Assembly (NCBI GenBank): GCA_003519545.1 | Contig: DOWN01000020.1 | Span: 1 to 10,750, forward strand | Length of the DNA stretch: 10,750 nt | Source of the DNA: Bacteroidota bacterium | GTDB lineage: Bacteria > Bacteroidota > Ignavibacteria > Tepidaquicellales > Tepidaquicellaceae | Reading direction: 5' to 3' | Shown here: piece by piece, positions 1 to 6,599 of the stretch | How positions within the stretch are numbered: position 1 is the first letter of the stretch | Layout of the letters: the number at the start of each line of letters is the position of its first letter | Notes under the pieces: generated by a model | Seen by the model: the letters and a program-made list of their open reading frames with translations, nothing else | The model's database searches: none | What the model was told of the DNA's origin: nothing | Position numbers and translations under genes: made by a program

Positions 1-211
1 CCGCTTTATTTTTATGAATTATACCTTTAGTTGCTGCTCTATCGAGTAATTTGGTAGTTTTTTTCAGTTCTTCAGTTGCTTTAGATTTATCTTTTAAATC
101 AACAACATTTTTAACGGCACGTTTTAATAAAGCCTTATATTTTTTATTTCTTTCAGTTCTTTTAACTGTTTGTCTTGCTCTTTTCTGTGCAGATTTATGT
201 CTTAGTGGCAT
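1..211 (-). CDS. rpsT: 30S ribosomal protein S20 (5' part, C-terminus cut by window edge)
   Basis: Encodes the first 70 residues of ribosomal protein S20, which binds 16S rRNA early in 30S assembly. Reading the minus strand from the ATG at 211 gives MPLRHKSAQKRARQTVKRTE, followed by RNKKYKALLKRAVKN, then LLDRAATKGIIHKNKA at the edge. The pattern of KSA-KR-RQ near the N-terminus and LD-AA-KG-IHKN-A near the C-terminus is diagnostic of S20. The protein is very basic and helical, as the family is. Only about 15 residues should be missing beyond base 1, given the usual length of 85-90. The frame is intact. A Bacteroidota-type promoter candidate lies just upstream (236-266), so the gene is probably transcribed on its own, downstream of the DUF1801 gene on the same strand. 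Identification is confident. Confidence 0.95.
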   Translation of the reverse strand, partial: MPLRHKSAQKRARQTVKRTERNKKYKALLKRAVKNVVDLKDKSKATEELKKTTKLLDRAATKGIIHKNKA

Positions 212-235
212 TGTGAATTATAATTAAATAAACAA

Positions 236-266
236 CAAAGATAAGTTTTTCATAGAAAAATTTCAA
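236..266 (-). promoter_or_regulatory. Bacteroidota-type promoter candidate for rpsT
   Basis: On the minus strand, TATCTTTG (236-243) matches the Bacteroidota -7 element TAnnTTTG exactly. A TTG (264-266) lies 20 nt upstream of it, the expected spacing for the -33 element. This predicts a transcript start near 229 and a leader of roughly 18 nt before the rpsT ATG at 211. The consensus is established for Bacteroides and relatives; its use here is inferred from sequence alone. Confidence 0.5.
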
Positions 267-364
267 TGAAATAAAAAGCCTAAACTACCCGCTAAAATTC
301 ACACGATTTTAACAAAAAATTAAATTTCACCACGAAATTCCACTAATTTAACGAATTACTCTAA

Positions 365-799
365 TTATTTTATTTTTGAAATTGTCTTACCTTTTGATTT
401 TGTTGGTTTAGTCATATTCTTAACTGAGAAATTTATGGCTTCCTGAATTAACCTCTTTACTTTTTGATTTCGATAATCGGATTTTTTCTTTACATCAATA
501 TGCCTGATTAAAGTCCCTGTACCTGTTAAGAGTTTATCTGTATCTTTTAGAAGCGTTCCTTTGTTAAACCCGAGATTCAGGTGATTTGTATAAATTGGCA
601 ACATACAAAATGCGTCAGCAAGTTTATCAGAAATGGAAAAGACTGCTGTTAAGGCGTGAGTATGATATAAAATCTCATTGCTATCCGGATATAATTCTAA
701 AATGTATTCCCGTAAATCTTCAAATAAATTAATCACTTCCGGGTTTTTCATATCTAATAGCATTTGAAAGTCAGGATGTATAGGACGAGAATTTTTCAT
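365..799 (-). CDS. DUF1801 (YdhG-like) domain protein
   Basis: A 144-aa soluble protein with the DUF1801 fold, related to the YdhG/iron-chaperone-like superfamily. No reaction is firmly established for this subgroup. Visible family marks are an N-terminal helical part with LFEDLREYILELYPDSNEILY (about 25-45), a strand pair around CMLPIYTNHLNLGF (65-78), and the block LLTGTGTLIRHIDVK (90-104). That block matches the usual 'HV-LGF--G--L-D-LL-GTG--MRHVK' pattern of the family. The last 18 residues are a basic Lys/Thr/Ser tail. The gene starts 1 nt after the stop codon of the upstream nuclease-helicase gene, so the two are almost certainly co-transcribed and may be translationally coupled. No Shine-Dalgarno is visible. 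It could be an unrelated housekeeping passenger or a partner of the helicase; the sequence cannot tell these apart. Confidence 0.75.
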   Translation of the reverse strand: MKNSRPIHPDFQMLLDMKNPEVINLFEDLREYILELYPDSNEILYHTHALTAVFSISDKLADAFCMLPIYTNHLNLGFNKGTLLKDTDKLLTGTGTLIRHIDVKKKSDYRNQKVKRLIQEAINFSVKNMTKPTKSKGKTISKIK

Positions 800-800
800 T

Positions 801-2774
801 TTATAAAATATGAAATCCTATGTTCTTAAGATAATTAAAAGTTGAATTATAAAATTCGGGTTTTCTTGTTTCGTCTTCTAAGTTTCCTTCAGGAATAACT
901 ATAACCATTCCCTGTCTGGCTCTTGTGAGCAAAACTCTATACGCATTAATAAGATATTTCTTTCGTATTTCTTTGTTAATATTTTGCCATTTATTTCCAA
1001 CAAATGAAAATGTTTTCCAGAAATTTTCATTATATCTTAAATCTCCATCCCAAGTAACACAAGTCCAATCTAGCTCTAAACCTTGAACTTGAAATTCTGT
1101 TGCAACATCTTCCAAAAAATATGACGATCGAATATCATCTTTACCTTCTAAAAACCAATTAACGTGATTAATTTTAGTCTTAACATCAATAGCCAATGGT
1201 TTTAAACGATATGCTTGAGAAGATACTACAATTCCATATCTTTCACTTCCTCTTGCTTTTTCTTTCAACCAATTTTTTGCTTTATCAATATTTCTTGTAA
1301 GAGCAATCGGATATTTATCTTCAAGTTGCTTAAAAGTATTTATTGCGTTTTCATCAATGTCTAAAATTTCCTTAACTAGTTTAGATAAATATTCAGATCT
1401 AAAAGATCTTAATGAAACTGATAAATGAAGATTTTTATTAAATACTATTGGGTTAATTTGACTTAATTCTTTTATAGCAGTTTGAGCACTATATTCTGAG
1501 TCATATAAATTTGGTGAAATTCTTATCTCCCATCCTGTAAATTGATTTCTAAATGCATAAAGCCATTCTGAAATACCTGCCTCTCCAGTATTGATTTCTT
1601 GACCACCCCCAACTAAACATACAATTACTGCCCAGTCTTTATGTCTGTTAAGACAAGAAATAAGAAATTCAGGCTCTGAATATTTAAAATCATCTATCCC
1701 TTTTTTTTGTTTCATAAATTTAACAGTCTGTTCTAAAGTCCAAGCTCTTTGTGCTTCATCAAAAATGGCAACATGATCATAAGGTGCTTTTGAATCTCTT
1801 AAATATTCATCTCTATAATGATGTATTAATTGAATAAATGATTTAACACTTTCTTTGGCAATCTTTTTCGTAATTTTTTTACCATTCAATTTTTCTTGAT
1901 TCACTTTATCTCTTGTTAAAGCTTCTTGTAAAACATCAACAAGTGGTTTATTTCCGGATAAAAAAACACTAGTATTTCCTTTTTTCTTATCTATATGCTC
2001 AATTGCTACTTTTAATCCAACTAGAGTTTTTCCTGCTCCAGGAACTCCAGTAACAAAACATATAATTTTTTTATTATTTATTTTTGCAAATTCAATTGTT
2101 TCAGAGATGAATTTTGTTGTAACAGATAAGTTAATTACATCTGCATCATTTCTTGTAATTTCATCAACATTATGATTATTGTATAACCTTATTGCAGCTT
2201 CTATGATAGTTGGAGTAGGAGTATAGCTGCCATTTAAATATTCAATGGGATCTATTATCTCGTTATTATTAAAGTATTTAAAAACTTCATCTATATATAA
2301 CCCTAGATTTTTTGAATTTGCCTTGAGAGGATTAATTAGTTTGTCATCTTGACTTGGGATAATTATTTGAAAAAAGTTTGATTTGGCTTCAGTAGCTACT
2401 AAAATAGGAACAAGTGTTAAATTGTGACTGGGCTTATGAAAGTTTTTTAAATCTAATGCGTAATCCCACACTTGCTCGATATCGACATTTAAATGATTCT
2501 TTTCCCCAACTTTAAATTCAATAATAAAAACAATATTTTTAATTATTAAAACACAATCTACTCGCTTACCCATTCTTGGTATAGAGAACTCGAAAAATAA
2601 ATGTCCCGAATGATTAATTAGTGATTTCTTGAGTATTGAAATCTGTTCTTCCCATGCAAACAATTCTGTATGAATGTGACCAAGTCTACCATTTAAAGAA
2701 ATTTCACCTATTATAGTTTCTTTTGGTTTAAGAAGGAAATCTGAAATTTTGTCTGAATAGTAATAATTAAGCAT
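801..2774 (-). CDS. PD-(D/E)XK nuclease-like + DUF2075 (SF1-type) DNA/RNA helicase-domain protein
   Basis: A 657-aa cytoplasmic protein that should couple ATP-driven movement on nucleic acid to a nuclease-like domain. Residues 55-130 look like a PD-(D/E)XK core: D73 in RVDCVLII, then E86-F-K88 in VFIIEFKVGEK, then a helix with QVWDYALDL. Residues 235-630 are the DUF2075 (Schlafen group 3-like) helicase: Walker A GVPGAGKT (243-250, K249), Walker B VAIFDEAQRAW (335-345, D339 E340 A341 Q342), motif III-like LVGGGQEINTGEAG (387-400), the block DVATEFQVQGLELDW (556-570), and the motif VI-like AYRVLLTRARQGM (611-623) with several arginines. All key residues are present and there is no frame break, so it should be active. 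It sits 13 nt after a nitroreductase gene and 1 nt before a DUF1801 gene. Its exact role is not established; anti-phage defence or DNA repair are inferences from domain architecture. Confidence 0.85.
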   Translation of the reverse strand: MLNYYYSDKISDFLLKPKETIIGEISLNGRLGHIHTELFAWEEQISILKKSLINHSGHLFFEFSIPRMGKRVDCVLIIKNIVFIIEFKVGEKNHLNVDIEQVWDYALDLKNFHKPSHNLTLVPILVATEAKSNFFQIIIPSQDDKLINPLKANSKNLGLYIDEVFKYFNNNEIIDPIEYLNGSYTPTPTIIEAAIRLYNNHNVDEITRNDADVINLSVTTKFISETIEFAKINNKKIICFVTGVPGAGKTLVGLKVAIEHIDKKKGNTSVFLSGNKPLVDVLQEALTRDKVNQEKLNGKKITKKIAKESVKSFIQLIHHYRDEYLRDSKAPYDHVAIFDEAQRAWTLEQTVKFMKQKKGIDDFKYSEPEFLISCLNRHKDWAVIVCLVGGGQEINTGEAGISEWLYAFRNQFTGWEIRISPNLYDSEYSAQTAIKELSQINPIVFNKNLHLSVSLRSFRSEYLSKLVKEILDIDENAINTFKQLEDKYPIALTRNIDKAKNWLKEKARGSERYGIVVSSQAYRLKPLAIDVKTKINHVNWFLEGKDDIRSSYFLEDVATEFQVQGLELDWTCVTWDGDLRYNENFWKTFSFVGNKWQNINKEIRKKYLINAYRVLLTRARQGMVIVIPEGNLEDETRKPEFYNSTFNYLKNIGFHIL

Positions 2775-2787
2775 TCATTAATTGTAA

Positions 2788-3381
2788 TTAAGTAAATTCC
2801 CAATTCACAAATTTTTCTTTCATCGGTTTAACTCGCTTACCGGGTTGAGGTTCTTGGTCTGTATATCCCAAATATAAAAATCCCAAAAACTTATCTTCAT
2901 CATTTAAATTAAAATATTTTTTCATCTCAGGCTTATAAGTCATTCCTCCCGAGCCCCAATAACTTACTATTCCCGCTGAGTGTGCCAGCAACATTATGTT
3001 CTGAACTGAACAGGCAACCGAAGCAATCTCTTCAATTTCAGGTATTTTTTTATTGTTACCCCGCTTCATACCCAACCCAATGATGTGTGAAACATTATTA
3101 CCATTGTTTAAAATCTTATCATATTTTTCATTGGAAAATACATCGGCAGAAGTGAACTCTTTATACATTTCCGCATGTAACTTACAGAATTTTTTAACCG
3201 AGTCAGGATTTATTATAAAAAATTTAATGGGTTCTGTATTGCCGTGTGTCGGTGCCCAGTTTGCCCCTTCAAGAAATTTATTAAATAACTCAACTTCTAT
3301 TATCCTTCCGTTCATCTTTGCAGGTTTAACGGTTCTTCTCATAGTGATTACTTCTTCTATAATCTGAAATTTTTCGTCCAT
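2788..3381 (-). CDS. Nitroreductase family protein (YdjA-like, FMN-dependent)
   Basis: A 197-aa flavin enzyme of the nitroreductase superfamily, expected to bind FMN as a homodimer and use NAD(P)H to reduce an unknown small substrate. Seen in the protein: the FMN-phosphate site MRRTVKP (14-20, R15 R16), the substrate-side block NWAPTHGNTEP (41-51) typical of YdjA-type members, the central helix EEIASVACSVQNIMLLAHSAGI (117-138), the glycine-rich FMN segment YWGSGG (141-146), and the C-terminal signature LGYTDQEPQPGKR (171-183) ending in VNWEF. Length is normal for the small YdjA-like class. The M1 start keeps the usual helix before RR; M14 would remove it. It lies 20 nt after the TMEM175 gene and 13 nt before the nuclease-helicase, all on the same strand. 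Family assignment is firm; the substrate is unknown. Confidence 0.9.
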   Translation of the reverse strand: MDEKFQIIEEVITMRRTVKPAKMNGRIIEVELFNKFLEGANWAPTHGNTEPIKFFIINPDSVKKFCKLHAEMYKEFTSADVFSNEKYDKILNNGNNVSHIIGLGMKRGNNKKIPEIEEIASVACSVQNIMLLAHSAGIVSYWGSGGMTYKPEMKKYFNLNDEDKFLGFLYLGYTDQEPQPGKRVKPMKEKFVNWEFT

Positions 3382-3401
3382 TAATTTTAATTATATGAAA
3401 T

Positions 3402-4079
3402 TTATTTTTTTACTTTATATTTTCTCATTTTTTTATCGTAAATATGATAAATTGGAAATACAAACGGTAACAAATATAACATCATAAAACTTATACGAAT
3501 ATTGAAAAAAGAAATTACTATTGCAATCAAAAACAATAGTGGAGATGAAAGTAATAAAAGTTTTCCTCTCCTTATCATTGGCTCAGGTATATTATCATTT
3601 ATCAGCCGACGATTTTTGGAAGCATACGTTAGATGCCATAGCAACATTAAACATATAAGAAAATTATTAACCAGATATAAAAACAACGGAAACTGATATC
3701 CCGAATAATTCATTAAAAAAGAAGTGCTTGCAGGTATCAGAGATATCAACATAAGAAAAATTATATTTATATATAATAATCCTCTGTTTGCATTTTTTAT
3801 TATCGAAAACTGTGCCTGGTGTCTTATCCAGTAAATTCCTAATACAATAAAACTAATAGCATATTTTTCGAGAGTATCTATTCCAGCAAAAAACATATTT
3901 ATCAAATCATTCTGTGTTATAGAACCTTTATCTGCAATCGCAGGTAATTTCAAATCCAAAACCATCAGCGTCATTGCAATTGCAAATATACCATCGCTTA
4001 AAGACTCAACTCTCGAAACTTTCAGATTTTCTGCAGTTTCTTCAAAGTTTTCTATTAATTTTTCTTGTTTTTTATCCAT
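3402..4079 (-). CDS. TMEM175/DUF1211 family membrane protein (putative K+ channel)
   Basis: A 225-aa integral membrane protein with about six hydrophobic helices (near 28-45, 70-86, 99-122, 130-152, 173-190 and 195-213). The first helix carries the family signature RVESLSDGIFAIAMTLMVLDL (23-43), matching the RxxxFSD...FAIA-TL-VLDL pattern of TMEM175. The second helix holds the conserved ending GIYWIRHQAQF. Single-repeat bacterial TMEM175 proteins of this size assemble as tetrameric potassium-selective channels in the inner membrane; that role is family knowledge, not shown here. One departure is seen: the FSD triplet reads L27-S28-D29. The N-terminal 20 residues are charged and Lys/Glu-rich, probably cytoplasmic. 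It is the first gene of the minus-strand run and diverges from the methyltransferase gene across a 64-nt AT-rich gap. No clear promoter consensus was found in that gap. Confidence 0.85.
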   Translation of the reverse strand: MDKKQEKLIENFEETAENLKVSRVESLSDGIFAIAMTLMVLDLKLPAIADKGSITQNDLINMFFAGIDTLEKYAISFIVLGIYWIRHQAQFSIIKNANRGLLYINIIFLMLISLIPASTSFLMNYSGYQFPLFLYLVNNFLICLMLLWHLTYASKNRRLINDNIPEPMIRRGKLLLLSSPLLFLIAIVISFFNIRISFMMLYLLPFVFPIYHIYDKKMRKYKVKK

Positions 4080-4143
4080 TATTATTTTATCGGTTTAAAT
4101 TAATGGATTTAAAACAAAATTTCAATTTTTTATTTTTATATAT

Positions 4144-4938
4144 ATGAGAAGATGTCCAATCTGTGATTCTGATGATTATGTTTTCGAATTAAAAGAAAAA
4201 GAATTTATTCTCGTTAAATGTAAAAACTGTTCTTTAATTTATTTACAAAATCCTCCGGATGAATCTGAAATTTATGAAGATTATTACGAAATAGAATATA
4301 ACGGAAAAGATTACAATGAAAAATCAAACTATCCTTTATTAAAAGAAATCTTCGCTATAAATTCGCAACGTAAAATAGAAATTTTAAAATTCAAAAATTC
4401 AGGAAGTTTACTTGATGTCGGTTGCGGTTCGGGATTATTTTTAAAATCTGTTTCAGATGTATTTAATGTTTCAGGTATTGATGTATCAAAAAAAAGTATC
4501 AATTTCGCACGTGAAGAATTCGGTTTAGATGTCAGCAATAAAAGTTTAGATGATTTAATTTCAGATGGAAAAAAATTTGACATTATAACTCTATGGCATG
4601 TTCTTGAACATTTCAATAATCCGGTTGAAGATTTAAAGAAAATCAGAAACCTGCTTAATGAAAACGGAGTATTAATTATTGAAGTGCCAAACTGGGACAG
4701 TATTAAATTTCAGATGAGCGGAAAAAAATGGAAAGGCGGTAATCATCCTCTTTACCACAGAAGTTTTTTTACTTCAGATACACTCAAAAAATTATTTAAA
4801 ACTATAGGATTTGGCGAATTAAAAAATCTAAACTTATCTTATGAAATCCCCGGTAAAAACGGGTTATATAATTTTTCAAAAAAATTTTTCAACAAAATTA
4901 ACAAAGACGCTTTTTTAAATTTTATAATTTATAAATAA
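4144..4938 (+). CDS. Class I SAM-dependent methyltransferase with N-terminal zinc ribbon
   Basis: A 264-aa methyltransferase. The N-terminus is a zinc-ribbon-like module, C4-PI-C7 and C26-KN-C29, followed by the family-typical NPPDESEIYEDYYE. The Rossmann core follows: SAM motif I LLDVGCGSG (89-97), acidic end of strand 2 in GIDVS (D113), motif IV/post-IV ITLWHVLEHFNNP (148-160), then LLNENGVLIIEVPNW (170-184) and the HPLYHRSFFT block (201-210) ahead of an amphipathic C-terminal helix. This arrangement is common in Methyltransf_23-type enzymes of glycan or small-molecule modification clusters; the acceptor cannot be read from sequence. No Shine-Dalgarno precedes the ATG; the leader is a run of T and A. 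The DUF4920 gene follows after 13 nt, so the two probably form one transcript ending at the 5533-5555 terminator. Confidence 0.88.
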   Translation: MRRCPICDSDDYVFELKEKEFILVKCKNCSLIYLQNPPDESEIYEDYYEIEYNGKDYNEKSNYPLLKEIFAINSQRKIEILKFKNSGSLLDVGCGSGLFLKSVSDVFNVSGIDVSKKSINFAREEFGLDVSNKSLDDLISDGKKFDIITLWHVLEHFNNPVEDLKKIRNLLNENGVLIIEVPNWDSIKFQMSGKKWKGGNHPLYHRSFFTSDTLKKLFKTIGFGELKNLNLSYEIPGKNGLYNFSKKFFNKINKDAFLNFIIYK

Positions 4939-4951
4939 AAACAAAGGAAAA

Positions 4952-5506
4952 ATGAAAACTTTACTTATCTTATTATTTGTTGCACTAATGGCAACATCTG
5001 TCACCGCACAGGAAAGCGGAAGCCTTTACGGAAAAAACATTAATGAAACTGCTCAGGTTGTTACCTTGACAGATTTAGTTTCAAATGCCGATTCCTATAA
5101 TGGAAAAGAAATTATTGTAACAGGAACAATAACTGATGTATGTCAAAAAGCAGGTTGCTGGGTAACTTTTACTGACGGTGAAAAAGAAATCAGAGTGAGA
5201 ACAGATCACAATTTCTTTGTTCCTAAAGATGCTTCAAATGTTTCTGCAAAAGTAAATGGTGTTTTTGTAATCAAAGAAATTTCAGAAGATAAAGCAAAAC
5301 ATTATAATGATGAATCAATAAACAAAAAAGATCCTTCAACAATTGTCGGACCTCAAAAAGTTTATGAAATCAATGCTACCGGAATTTATATCGGAGCTGC
5401 AGGCGATTCAAATACAATTGATATTAAAAAAGATCAATCTGACTGTTCATCTAAAAAAACAGATTGCTCAACAAAAAAAGAAGATTGCACAAAGAAAAAC
5501 GATTAA
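4952..5506 (+). CDS. Exported DUF4920 domain protein with Cys/Lys-rich C-terminal tail
   Basis: A 184-aa secreted or periplasmic protein. Residues 1-19 are a signal peptide (Lys, a run of Leu/Val/Ala, then SVTA before Gln20), without a lipobox cysteine. Residues 26-146 match DUF4920, an OB-like domain, with the hallmark GTITDVCQKAGCWVTFTDG (58-76, Cys64 and Cys69), IRVRTDHNFFVPKDA (80-94) and a closing YEINATGIYI (138-147). The domain's function is not established; the CxxxxC pair suggests metal or redox chemistry. After it comes a short linker and a tail with three heptads starting DC (Cys165, Cys172, Cys179) and rich in Lys. AAAGGA at 4943-4948 is a usable Shine-Dalgarno and supports the start. 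It follows the methyltransferase gene by 13 nt and is followed by a strong terminator. Confidence 0.85.
   Translation: MKTLLILLFVALMATSVTAQESGSLYGKNINETAQVVTLTDLVSNADSYNGKEIIVTGTITDVCQKAGCWVTFTDGEKEIRVRTDHNFFVPKDASNVSAKVNGVFVIKEISEDKAKHYNDESINKKDPSTIVGPQKVYEINATGIYIGAAGDSNTIDIKKDQSDCSSKKTDCSTKKEDCTKKND
5441..5503 (+). repeat. Three imperfect 21-bp tandem repeats coding a DC(S/T)-KK heptad tail
   Basis: Three consecutive 21-nt units (5441-5461, 5462-5482, 5483-5503) encode DCSSKKT, DCSTKKE and DCTKKND at the C-terminus of the DUF4920 protein. The units have diverged in codon choice (GAC TGT versus GAT TGC), so this is a kept protein repeat rather than a recent exact DNA duplication. Cys spacing is exactly seven residues. 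Confidence 0.8.
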
Positions 5507-5532
5507 TTTAAATTAATTAATACTAAACTTTT

Positions 5533-5555
5533 AAAGGGGCGAAAGCCCCTTTTTT
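5533..5555 (+). terminator. Rho-independent terminator after the DUF4920 gene
   Basis: A perfect 8-bp stem AAAGGGGC / GCCCCTTT (5533-5540 and 5545-5552) closed by a GAAA tetraloop, running into six T residues (5550-5555). It lies 26 nt after the DUF4920 stop codon. The run AAA on the other side gives it some capacity in the reverse direction. The next gene's ATG is at 5562, only 9 nt after the stem ends. Confidence 0.9.
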
Positions 5556-5561
5556 AATTTT

Positions 5562-6113
5562 ATGGAAAAAGAAAAATTCTGGAAAGTAAAAGATTCGATT
5601 CCTGCTTTTGATGGTAAATGGATTTCTATGAAAAGAGATATGATTGAAATTCCTGATGGAAGTATGATTGAATTTGAAGGAGTTTATTATAATTTTGAAG
5701 GTGCCGGCGTGGTTGCGAGAAATTCTGAAAACAAAATTGTGCTTGTAAAAAATTACAGATACCTTACAGATTTTTATAGTTGGGAAGTTCCTGCAGGTGC
5801 AATTGACAAAAATAAAACACCTGAAGAAACAATAATAAACGAATTAAAAGAAGAAGCCGGCTGTATTGTAAAAAAAGAAGATTTGAAATATCTTGGATTT
5901 TGCCATCCTTCCATCGGTTCCAGTAATCAGAAACTTCATTTTTTCACTGCCAAAAATGTTGAACAAATCTCAGAAGATTATGATAAAAACGAAATTATAG
6001 AATGTGGCTGGTTCACAAACGAAGAGGTTTGCGAAATGATAAAAACCGGTGAAATCAAAGACCAGTTTTCAATGAGTATGCTTCTATGGGAGATGTTTCT
6101 TGATAGTCAGTAA
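5562..6113 (+). CDS. Nudix hydrolase, ADP-ribose pyrophosphatase-like
   Basis: A 183-aa Nudix enzyme, likely hydrolysing ADP-ribose or a similar nucleoside diphosphate derivative to two monophosphates using Mg2+. The N-terminus FDGKWISMKRDMIEIPDG (16-33) is the strand region typical of the ADPRase/NudF type. Next come VLVKNYRYL (60-68), then WEVPAG (74-79) leading into the Nudix box (79-101). The metal-binding glutamates E94, E97 and E98 of NELKEEAG are all present. Two usual box residues differ: Lys85 stands where the first Glu is normal, and Asn93 where Arg is normal. HPSIGSSNQKLHFF (115-128) is the substrate loop and strand after the box. No Shine-Dalgarno is seen; the ATG follows a terminator hairpin by 9 nt, and no earlier in-frame start exists after the TAA at 5532. 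The 3' end overlaps the convergent membrane-protein gene by 7 nt. Confidence 0.88.
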   Translation: MEKEKFWKVKDSIPAFDGKWISMKRDMIEIPDGSMIEFEGVYYNFEGAGVVARNSENKIVLVKNYRYLTDFYSWEVPAGAIDKNKTPEETIINELKEEAGCIVKKEDLKYLGFCHPSIGSSNQKLHFFTAKNVEQISEDYDKNEIIECGWFTNEEVCEMIKTGEIKDQFSMSMLLWEMFLDSQ

Positions 6114-6565
6114 AGTTTCAGGTTTTCAAATTCATCCGGTTTTGGAAGATTTATAAATAAATATAACATTGATATTAAAAGCCCGACAGTTGCATAAAGA
6201 AAATTATAATTTATAAATAAATTTGTAACTATGCAAAATAGTCCTCCCGCATCACACATAGCATAAGCAATAATAAAAGCCGTAAAATAACTGCTCTTAA
6301 AATTTTCTTTAGTAACCTTTCTTAAAAACATTTTTTTTACATAAACCGATAAAATGCAGAAAGTCGAACATGCTATAAGGGATACAAGGTTCAAAATAGC
6401 CAAATCTTTGTTCACGTTATCTGAAGCAACAGTTAACCCCATCAGATAAATTATAACAAGTCCGAGCATTATTGCAAATCCAAGAACTTTTGCTTTTCTT
6501 GAAATCACTACGAACTGCATTTGCCTTACGAGATTTGGGTCTTTTATTTGTGTATTAGGTTCCAT
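6107..6565 (-). CDS. Hypothetical four-helix inner-membrane protein
   Basis: A 152-aa protein that I do not recognise. Four hydrophobic segments are visible, near residues 27-46, 56-76, 92-115 and 119-138. A basic, polar N-terminus (TQIKDPNLVRQMQFVVISRKAK) precedes the first, and a Lys/Arg-rich loop (KKMFLRKVTKENFK, 77-90) separates the second from the third, suggesting both termini and that loop face the cytoplasm. The third helix contains a short YAMCDAGGLF stretch with an acidic residue inside the membrane region and small residues beside it. The architecture is like many small conserved Bacteroidota membrane proteins of unknown function. It is divergent from ruvB across a 64-nt gap and convergent with the Nudix gene, overlapping its 3' end. 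Coding is likely because of the clear helix pattern and an uninterrupted 152-codon frame. Confidence 0.7.
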   Translation of the reverse strand: MEPNTQIKDPNLVRQMQFVVISRKAKVLGFAIMLGLVIIYLMGLTVASDNVNKDLAILNLVSLIACSTFCILSVYVKKMFLRKVTKENFKSSYFTAFIIAYAMCDAGGLFCIVTNLFINYNFLYATVGLLISMLYLFINLPKPDEFENLKLY

Positions 6566-6599
6566 TTATTTATAAAGTTTCTTTGTCGTAAATTAATAT

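Noticed and set aside
311..339. Possible terminator for the minus-strand run after the DUF1801 gene
   Set aside because: A 6-bp stem (AATTTC/GAAATT at 323-328 and 334-339) with a following T-rich stretch on the minus strand exists, but it has only one G-C pair and is not convincing in such AT-rich DNA.
3053..3367. 104-codon plus-strand open frame
   Set aside because: It lies wholly antisense to the nitroreductase, which has clear family motifs; the frame has no recognisable domain and arises from AT-rich codon bias.
4080..4143. Promoters in the divergent gap between the TMEM175 and methyltransferase genes
   Set aside because: Transcription must start here in both directions, but I found no TAnnTTTG or paired -10/-35 match on either strand good enough to report.
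4329..4616. 95-codon minus-strand open frame
   Set aside because: Antisense to the SAM-binding core of the methyltransferase; composition is typical of a shadow frame.
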